Origin: CAZGKW01 sp964526295
GTDB lineage: Bacteria > Planctomycetota > Phycisphaerae > FEN-1346
Reading direction: 5' to 3'
Length of the DNA stretch: 64,000 bases
NCBI GenBank assembly: GCA_964526295.1
Contig: CAZGKW010000002.1
Span: 1-64,000 of the forward strand
The position numbers and the translations under genes were made by a program. The notes below the pieces were generated by a model. That model was not told the origin of the DNA. It did not search any database and saw only the letters and a list, made by a program, of their open reading frames with translations. Below, one piece after another: positions 58,304 to 64,000 of this stretch (position 1 is its first letter; the number at the start of each line of letters is the position of its first letter).

Positions 58304-60547
58304 TCAAGCGGCGGCGGCGCGGGAGGCCGGCGTCGGGTGGGCGGTGGCCCGCCGGTCGGGCCGAAGCCAGTTCGCCACCAGCGGTTCCAGCACCGCCAGG
58401 CACAGGCAGCCGATCAGGAAGTACTGCCACAGCTCCCGCCGGGCCGTCGACTCGAACCGGCGGACCAGCTCGGAGAAGCCCGACGCGACGTGCGTCTCGC
58501 GGGCGCCGATCTCGCGGCGGAGCGTCTCCTCGTCGATTTCCGAAAGGTCGGACTCGCCGCCGTCGGCATTCGTGGCGAACACGCCCTCGACGCCGGCCCG
58601 TTGGGGCACCCGGTAAGCGTAGTAGCCCAGGTTCCAGGTTTTCTCGAACCGCAGGAGGTTGCGGCCGTCGGCGGCGACCGTCTCCGTCTGCTCGGTTACG
58701 GGTTCCCCGGCCGGCCCGAGTGGCCCGGTGATCTCGGCGGTCACCGGTTCGGCGACCTCCGGGTAGAGGTTCGTCTCGAAGGTCTGCCCGGCCAGGAGGT
58801 TGGCCCGCTCGTGGTCGCCCCGGGCCGCCAGGTGGACGACCCGCATCATCAGGGGCAGGAACAGGTTCCGCACGGGGAAGTTCGTCCAGTCGGTGGTGGC
58901 GGTGGTGGTGCACATCAGGACGTGCCCCCGGCCGAAGGGCTTGTGAAGAAGGAACGGGTCGCCGCCGTCGAGCCGGGCCAGGACGGCGTCGGGGTGCTCC
59001 CCCTCGGTCCGGTAGTATTCGTAGACCAGGACGCCCTGGTAGATCTCGGCCGAGTCGACGAGGCCCTCGAGGTACGGCGACCGCTCCCGGACCATGGTGA
59101 CCTTCTGGACCTCGTTCTTGAGGACCGCGTCGCCGATGCGGGCCTTCAGCCGTGCCGGCAGCAGGCCCCCGCGGTGTCCCAGACCCAGGACGAGCCGGTT
59201 GTTGTAGGCGTCCATGTTTGCGTTCGGCCCCAGGAAGACGACGAGCGTTCGTCCGGAAGCGACGTAGTCGGCCAGGGCCTCGGCCAGGTCGGCCGTCGGC
59301 GAGCGGATGTCGTTCACGAAGACGGCGGCGTAGTTCGCGATCGCTCCGGGGTCGAGGTTGTCGGCCGTGGTCTCGGAGGGGCGGATGGCCCAGGGGAAGT
59401 CGCCCCCCGCGCCGATCGGGTCGAGCGACCGGACGAGGTAGTAGTCGGCGTCCTGGAAGGGCACCTCGGCGTGGCGCTCCTTCACCAGGAGCACCGGGAT
59501 GCGGTCGGCCACCTGGGCGGCGATGCGGCGCGAGTTGTCCAGGGCCAGCGAGTCGGTCCCCTCGAACGCCACGAGCACCCGGTGCGGCCCGGGCCGCTCG
59601 AACACGTGCGTCATCGCGACGGTCCGCGTGGAGCCGGGTGTGCCGGCGGCCGTCAGCTCGACCGGCTCCTTGTGCCGGGCCTGGCCGAAGTCGTCGACGA
59701 AGAGCAGCAGGTTCCGCTTCTCCGGCCCGGGGGCGGCGTTTCGGGCAGTGACCTCCAACCGGACAGGCATGCCGACGACGCGGCTCCGGCTCGTGATGCG
59801 GGCGTCGGCGACCGCGACGTTCGTGTAGGAGGGCTCCGTAGGCCGGATGACGGCCACGGGGACGTCGCGATGCTCGGCGGGTTCGCCGAGGTCTGCCAGG
59901 CCCTGCCACGAGAGGGCCTGCCGGTCCGTCAGGATCCAGAGGCGTTTCTCGGCGGCGTCGGCCTTCGCCAGGAGGGCATAGGCCTTCTTCAGGGTGCCGG
60001 GCAGGTCGGCCCGGGCGCTCGAAACCTCGGCCCGGTCGATGCGCTGGAACAGGCGGGCCCGGTCGGCGGTCAGGTCGTCTGGGACCGGGTCCGGCCCGGG
60101 GTTCGTCAGGAGCACTGCGGCCCGGGCCGGCTTGAAGCGGCTGTCGAGGACCTCGCGGGCCTCGGCCTTGGCGGCCGACAGGCGGGTCCGCCCGCCGTGG
60201 CTCACGTTCATCGAGTAGGAGTTGTCCAGCACGATGACCGCCGCGCCGCGCCCCTCCGCCGCGAACAGGCCGAACTCCTCCGACAGGAACGGGCGGGCCA
60301 GGGCCCAAGCCAGGACCGCGAACAGCAGCATCCGCAAGATCAGCAGGAGAATGTTCTCCAGCCGCCGCCGGCGGGCAGTCTTTTCGGCCGCCGACTTCAG
60401 GAACCGAAGCGTCGGGAACGGCACCTGCGGGGCCCGGGCCGTATGGATCAGGTGGATCACCACCGGGATGGCGGCGGCCGCCGCCCCGGCGGCCAGCCAC
60501 GCCAGCCACCACGACGAGACGAACGGCGCTTGTCCCAGGGGCGTCAT
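58304..60547 (-). CDS. BatA/VWA-domain membrane protein
   Basis: This 747-residue membrane protein starts with the BatA N-terminal region: helix at about 12-32, IHLIHTAR loop, then a second helix (about 60-85). A von Willebrand A domain follows with the altered MIDAS motif LDNSYSMNVS and a later TDRQ. A glutamine-amidotransferase-like and beta-rich middle ends at a third helix (about 705-725). Such proteins act with DUF58 and MoxR-type ATPase proteins in envelope stress. The start overlaps the DUF58 stop by four bases (ATGA). Confidence 0.8.
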   Translation of the reverse strand: MTPLGQAPFVSSWWLAWLAAGAAAAAIPVVIHLIHTARAPQVPFPTLRFLKSAAEKTARRRRLENILLLILRMLLFAVLAWALARPFLSEEFGLFAAEGRGAAVIVLDNSYSMNVSHGGRTRLSAAKAEAREVLDSRFKPARAAVLLTNPGPDPVPDDLTADRARLFQRIDRAEVSSARADLPGTLKKAYALLAKADAAEKRLWILTDRQALSWQGLADLGEPAEHRDVPVAVIRPTEPSYTNVAVADARITSRSRVVGMPVRLEVTARNAAPGPEKRNLLLFVDDFGQARHKEPVELTAAGTPGSTRTVAMTHVFERPGPHRVLVAFEGTDSLALDNSRRIAAQVADRIPVLLVKERHAEVPFQDADYYLVRSLDPIGAGGDFPWAIRPSETTADNLDPGAIANYAAVFVNDIRSPTADLAEALADYVASGRTLVVFLGPNANMDAYNNRLVLGLGHRGGLLPARLKARIGDAVLKNEVQKVTMVRERSPYLEGLVDSAEIYQGVLVYEYYRTEGEHPDAVLARLDGGDPFLLHKPFGRGHVLMCTTTATTDWTNFPVRNLFLPLMMRVVHLAARGDHERANLLAGQTFETNLYPEVAEPVTAEITGPLGPAGEPVTEQTETVAADGRNLLRFEKTWNLGYYAYRVPQRAGVEGVFATNADGGESDLSEIDEETLRREIGARETHVASGFSELVRRFESTARRELWQYFLIGCLCLAVLEPLVANWLRPDRRATAHPTPASRAAAA

Positions 60548-61482
60548 CGGCGGGTCCCCGATTGACGGAACAGTTGCCGGCGGGCCAGGTACGACCGCAA
60601 CAGGAATTCGTACGGCACGCTCGTGTCGGTCAGGACGTACTCGATGTCGGCGTCGGAGCAGGCCTTCTTGTACCGGTCGATGAAGGCCCGCAGCTCGGCC
60701 AGGTAGGCCTCCCGCACGGCCTTCGGGTCCACCTGGTACCGCTCGTCGGTCTCCAGGTCGACGAACTGGGTCAGCTTGCGGAAAGGGAACTCCAGCTCGG
60801 CCGCGTCGAACGTGTGGAACACGATCAGGCCGTGCTTCTTGTGGCGGAAGTGCTGGATGGCCCGGATGACCTCGCTCTCCTCATCGTAGAGGTCGCTGAT
60901 GATGATAATCAGGCCGCGCCGCTTGATCATCTCGGCCAGGTCGTGGAACGGGCGGGCCAGGCCGGTCACTTCGCCCGTCGAGAGCCCCTCCAGCCGCTTG
61001 CACATCTCGTTGAAGTGGGCCGGCGAGGTGGCCGGCGGCATGTGCAGCCGCACCTCGTGATCGAACGCCACCAGGCCCACCGCGTCCTGCTGCCGCGTCA
61101 TCAGGTAGGCCAGCGTCGCCGCCAGGAACGCCCCGTAATCGAACTTCGTCAGGGCCCCGCGGCTGCTCGCGTAATCCATCGACCCGGAGCAGTCGAGCAG
61201 GACGTAGCACCGGAGGTTCGTCTCCTGCTCGTACTGCTTCACGTAGTAGCGGTCGGTCTTGGCGTAGGCGACCCAGTCGAGATGGCGCGACTCGTCGCCG
61301 GGGGAGTAGGGCCGGTGCTCGGAGAACTCAACCGAGAAGCCCCGGTGGGGGCTCCGGTGGAGGCCCGTGATAAACCCCTCGACGACCGTCCGGGCCACGA
61401 CGTTGATGTGGCCCAGGCGGGCCAGCGTCTCCGGGTCCAGGTACCGGTACTTCGTCGGGCTCTGGGCGTCGAGTCGGGTCAT
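60544..61482 (-). CDS. DUF58 domain protein
   Basis: This 312-residue cytoplasmic protein has the DUF58 motif YSPGDESRHLDWVAYAKTD and the VWA-like LLDCSGSM (MIDAS DxSxS). IISDLYDEESE is the second metal-site strand. It is usually encoded between a MoxR-type ATPase and a BatA-type protein and is thought to be a partner in chaperone-like complexes. Here the BatA-like gene follows by overlap, but no MoxR gene lies upstream in the window; rsmD does. The ATG at 61482 is the start. Confidence 0.87.
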   Translation of the reverse strand: MTRLDAQSPTKYRYLDPETLARLGHINVVARTVVEGFITGLHRSPHRGFSVEFSEHRPYSPGDESRHLDWVAYAKTDRYYVKQYEQETNLRCYVLLDCSGSMDYASSRGALTKFDYGAFLAATLAYLMTRQQDAVGLVAFDHEVRLHMPPATSPAHFNEMCKRLEGLSTGEVTGLARPFHDLAEMIKRRGLIIIISDLYDEESEVIRAIQHFRHKKHGLIVFHTFDAAELEFPFRKLTQFVDLETDERYQVDPKAVREAYLAELRAFIDRYKKACSDADIEYVLTDTSVPYEFLLRSYLARRQLFRQSGTRR

Positions 61483-61553
61483 TCGCGGCTTCGTCCGTCC
61501 AGGAACACGCGCGGCGCCGGCTCGCCCCGAGACCGTCGTGGCGGGCCCGGAAG

Positions 61554-62165
61554 CTACCTGGGGCCGCCATGGGGCCCCGCGTCCGCGACGCCATATCGCA
61601 TCAGGTGCAGTGTCGTCGTCCCGTAGCTTCGCACGTCGTACGTCGCGAAGCCGGGCCAGGGGGCGTCGTCGACGTCCGTGCTGCGCTCCGCCCGGAGCAT
61701 GGCCACCGACCCGGGCGCCAGGACGCCGAGGTCCGCCAGCCGGCCTGCCATCCGGGCCAGTTCGGCCCGCCCCCCGGCATCGGCGGTCAGCCGGTAGGGC
61801 GGGTCCACGAAGATCAGCGTGTACGGCCCCGCCTCCGGCGGACGGACCCATTCGCCGGGGTGCAGGGCGTTGCGCCGCTCGATGCGAACCCGACCCTCTA
61901 AACCGAGCGCCGAGACGTTGGTTTCGAGCGTCTCGGCGGCCGGTCCGGCCCGTTCGACGAAAGTGCACCAGGCCGCCCCGCGGCTCAAGGCCTCCAGACC
62001 CAGGGCGCCCGACCCGGCGAAAAGGTCCAGCACAACGGCGTCCGGCACGTGGTCCGAGATCAGGTTGAACAGGTTCTCCCGGACGCGATCGGTCATGGGA
62101 CGTGTGGCCAGCCCCTCCGGTGCGTCGAGGCGGCGGCCGCGATGGTGGCCGGCGATGATTCGCAT
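61554..62165 (-). CDS. rsmD: 16S rRNA guanine(966)-N2-methyltransferase (RsmD)
   Basis: This 203-residue SAM-dependent enzyme methylates G966 of 16S rRNA. The N-terminus is MRIIAGHHRGRRLDAPEG, and the SAM-binding motif is LDLFAGSGALGLEAL. The catalytic motif is DPPY (121-124). The length is normal. It lies divergent from the cold-shock gene and 71 bases before the DUF58 gene on the same strand. Confidence 0.95.
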   Translation of the reverse strand: MRIIAGHHRGRRLDAPEGLATRPMTDRVRENLFNLISDHVPDAVVLDLFAGSGALGLEALSRGAAWCTFVERAGPAAETLETNVSALGLEGRVRIERRNALHPGEWVRPPEAGPYTLIFVDPPYRLTADAGGRAELARMAGRLADLGVLAPGSVAMLRAERSTDVDDAPWPGFATYDVRSYGTTTLHLMRYGVADAGPHGGPR

Positions 62166-62236
62166 GGGCGATTCCGGGGACATGCTAGCCGCCCGGACGG
62201 GCCGAATCAAGGGGCCGGGCCGGGATCGCATTCGGC

Positions 62237-62266
62237 TTGACAGGCCATAGGGGCGGCCCCTAGGGT
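62237..62266 (+). promoter_or_regulatory. Candidate promoter of the cold-shock protein gene
   Basis: A perfect TTGACA (62237-62242) is followed after 18 bases by TAGGGT (62261-62266), which keeps the conserved T, A and final T of the -10. It predicts a leader of about 140 bases before the ATG, as is typical for cold-shock genes. Confidence 0.55.
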
Positions 62267-62410
62267 ATCGGTTTCCTCGGGTCGCACGGCTGCCGTGCGG
62301 CCGGAGGGGGGGCGGGCCGAGGGGTGGCCCGTGGCCGTCGGTTCGCGTCAGGCTTCCCGGTGACGGACCGAGGCCAGGAAGCGACCGGGAAAACGTTAGG
62401 AGTCAGGCTG

Positions 62411-62620
62411 ATGGCGCGTGGCAAGGTCAAGTGGTTTAACGAACAGAAGGGGTATGGTTTCATCGAGCAGGACGGCGGCGCGGACGTCTTCGTGCACTAT
62501 TCCGGCGTCTCGGGGACCGGCTTCAAGACCCTCGCCGAGGGCGAGGAGGTCGAGTTCGAGCTCGTCGACGGCCCGAAGGGCCCCAAAGCCGAGAACGTGA
62601 CCCGCCTCCAGGCCATGTAG
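62411..62620 (+). CDS. Cold-shock domain protein (CspA family)
   Basis: This 69-residue OB-fold RNA/DNA chaperone has RNP1 KGYGFIEQ and RNP2 VFVHYSG. The N-terminus ARGKVKWFNEQ is typical. It likely melts RNA structure in the cold or in stress. The ATG at 62411 gives the normal length. A strong intrinsic terminator follows at 62649. Confidence 0.95.
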   Translation: MARGKVKWFNEQKGYGFIEQDGGADVFVHYSGVSGTGFKTLAEGEEVEFELVDGPKGPKAENVTRLQAM

Positions 62621-62648
62621 GCGACCGCCGAGGCCGGGGACCGAACGC

Positions 62649-62690
62649 GAAAGGCCCCTCGCCCCCTTCGAAGGGGGCGAGGGCCTTTTT
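62649..62690 (+). terminator. Strong intrinsic terminator after the cold-shock gene
   Basis: GGCCCCTCGCCCCC pairs with GGGGGCGAGGGCC around TTCGAA (one bulged C), and five T follow at 62686-62690; an A-run precedes. It ends the cold-shock transcript and can also act for rho on the other strand. Confidence 0.9.
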
Positions 62691-62765
62691 CGTGGTGCCC
62701 CGCCGTAGGGCCACGCCATGGCCGGCCCACCGGGCGCTGCCCGTGGGCTTCGAGCCCTCGTGCGA

Positions 62766-64000
62766 TCAGGTCAGGTTCATCGAGAGGAGGAACTCGGCGT
62801 TCGTCTGGATCTTCTCAAGCCGTTTCCGCAACAGCTCGATCGCCTCGACGACGTTCATCTCCGTCAGGACCTTCCGCAGCGTCCAGACGAACTTCAGCTC
62901 CTCCGGGTCGAGCAGCAGCTCTTCCCTCCGCGTGCCGGAGGCGCTGATGTCGATGGCGGGGAAGACCCGCTTGTCCATGAGCCGGCGGTCGAGGTGGAGC
63001 TCCATGTTGCCGGTGCCCTTGAACTCCTCGAAGATGACCTCGTCCATCCGGCTGCCGGTGTCGATCAGGGCCGTGGCGAGGATCGTGAGGCTCCCGCCTT
63101 CCTCAATGTTGCGGGCCGCCCCGAAGAACCGCTTGGGCTTCTGGAGGGCGTTGGCGTCGACGCCGCCGGAGAGGATCTTCCCCGAGTGCGGCACCTCGGC
63201 GTTATGGGCCCGGGCCAGTCGGGTGATCGAGTCGAGGAAGATCACCACGTCCTTGCCGTACTCGACCAGGCGGCGGGCCTTCTCGATCACCATGTCGGCG
63301 ACCTGGACGTGCCGGCTGGTGGGCTCGTCGAAGGTCGAGGAGATGACCTCGGCCCCCGGGACGCCCCGTTCCATGTCGGTCACCTCCTCGGGCCGCTCGT
63401 CGATCAGGAGGATGATGACGACGCACTCGGGCTTGTTCGCCAGGACGGCGTTGGCCATCTTCTGGAGGAGGACGGTCTTGCCGGCCCGTGGCGGCGAGAC
63501 GATCAGGCCCCGCTGGCCCTTGCCGATGGGGGTGATCAGGTCGACGACGCGCATGTCCAGCTCGGTGGGCGTCGTTTCGAGGAGGAGCCGTTCGTCCGGG
63601 AACAGCGGCGTCAGGTCCTCGAAGTTGACCTTCTCGGGCAGCAGCTCGGGGTTGTCGTAGTTGATCGCCTCGACCTTGAGCATGGCGAAGTAGCGTTCGT
63701 CGTTCTTGGGCGGGCGGATCTGGCCGGCCACGATGTGGCCCGTCCTCAGGCCGAAGCGGCGGATCTGGCTCGGGCTGACGTAGATGTCGTCCGGGCTGGG
63801 CATGTAGGAGTAGTCGGGCGACCGGAGGAACCCGAAGCCGTCCGGCAGCACCTCCAGGACGCCCTCGCCGAACATCAGTCCGTTGGCCTGGACGCGGTTT
63901 CGCAGGATGTGGAAGATCAGGTCCTGCTTCTTCAGGCCTGCGTAGTCCGACAGGCCTTCCGTCCGGGCCAGGTCGTGGAGCTGGGCGACGGTCATCTTCT
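62766..64000 (-). CDS. rho: Transcription termination factor Rho (partial, 5' end outside the window)
   Basis: This hexameric RNA-dependent ATPase ends transcripts. The N-terminal region and cold-shock-like RNA-binding domain (LPDGFGFLRSPDYSYMPSPDD in part) are followed by Walker A PPRAGKTVLL, then IDERPEEVTDMER, the Q-loop and R-loop motifs SGGVDANAL and RRLMDKRVFP. An internal ATG at 63995 gives 409 residues, but the codon before it is in frame and coding-like (K), and family members usually begin some residues earlier. I therefore treat the gene as running off the end at 64000. Confidence 0.96.
   Translation of the reverse strand, partial: KMTVAQLHDLARTEGLSDYAGLKKQDLIFHILRNRVQANGLMFGEGVLEVLPDGFGFLRSPDYSYMPSPDDIYVSPSQIRRFGLRTGHIVAGQIRPPKNDERYFAMLKVEAINYDNPELLPEKVNFEDLTPLFPDERLLLETTPTELDMRVVDLITPIGKGQRGLIVSPPRAGKTVLLQKMANAVLANKPECVVIILLIDERPEEVTDMERGVPGAEVISSTFDEPTSRHVQVADMVIEKARRLVEYGKDVVIFLDSITRLARAHNAEVPHSGKILSGGVDANALQKPKRFFGAARNIEEGGSLTILATALIDTGSRMDEVIFEEFKGTGNMELHLDRRLMDKRVFPAIDISASGTRREELLLDPEELKFVWTLRKVLTEMNVVEAIELLRKRLEKIQTNAEFLLSMNLT

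Noticed and set aside
63995..63995. ATG taken as the true start of rho
   Set aside because: Coding-like sequence continues in frame before it to the window edge, and family members usually begin some residues earlier.

Overview
The window is very GC-rich bacterial chromosome, densely packed on both strands with short intergenic gaps. Gene content points to a member of the Planctomycetota, or a close relative in the PVC/Planctomycetes sphere. The signs are TlpA-like redoxins, a Tat-exported sulfatase, a CX4CH cytochrome-like protein, large secreted glycan-active proteins, DUF5107 proteins with TPR tails, DUF58/BatA proteins, a GH3-family acyl-adenylating protein, a REP-associated transposase and many GTG starts. 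This is inference from gene families; there is no rRNA in the window to prove it.

Layout. 1-6 kb: tRNA-His with its own promoter, the wreck of an FAD oxidoreductase gene, beta-phosphoglucomutase, a BshB1-like deacetylase, two TlpA-like thioredoxins, a CX4CH protein and a YggS PLP protein. 6-14.5 kb: GH36-like alpha-galactosidase, a TolB-like beta-propeller, a PEBP protein, a large secreted protein that may be lyase-like, an MgtC-like membrane protein and a PQQ-type propeller, with two kinds of palindromic repeats between them. 14.8-18.4 kb: LemA, an HtpX-like protease, a divergent HAD-like protein and a lipoprotein amidase. 18.5-26 kb: a beta-helix protein, a sulfatase overlapping a large clan GH-A-like hydrolase, and a second amidase. 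26-34.5 kb: GH3 protein, SH3/coiled-coil protein, glutamine amidotransferase, radical SAM/SPASM enzyme, PfkB kinase behind a 78-bp tandem repeat, a RAYT transposase among REP palindromes, and ThpR. 34.5-44.6 kb: RecA, an HtrA-type protease and a three-gene overlapping operon (TIM-barrel-like protein plus two DUF5107-TPR proteins). 44.8-54 kb: AlaRS, L32 and the phospholipid/fatty-acid genes plsX-fabH-[DUF6883/DUF4926 cassette]-fabD-fabG-acpP-fabF. 54-64 kb: MFS-HEAT fusion, CCA-adding-type nucleotidyltransferase, BatA-like and DUF58 proteins, RsmD, cold-shock protein and Rho.

How the genes work together. The secreted proteins at 6-12, 18-25 and 37-45 kb look like a polysaccharide-scavenging repertoire, with sulfate removal coupled to backbone hydrolysis at 20.8-25.1 kb. 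The plsX-fab cluster makes the fatty-acid chains for lipids.

The most unusual spots are these: (1) the DUF6883/DUF4926 gene pair wedged between fabH and fabD, whose first gene is cut by a single in-frame amber codon while the rest of the frame and the ATGA junction with its partner survive; (2) the hairpin-rich leader and intrinsic terminator that follow it, just before fabD; (3) several distinct families of palindromes, one of them around a RAYT transposase; and (4) a 78-bp, frame-preserving tandem repeat directly before a PfkB kinase.
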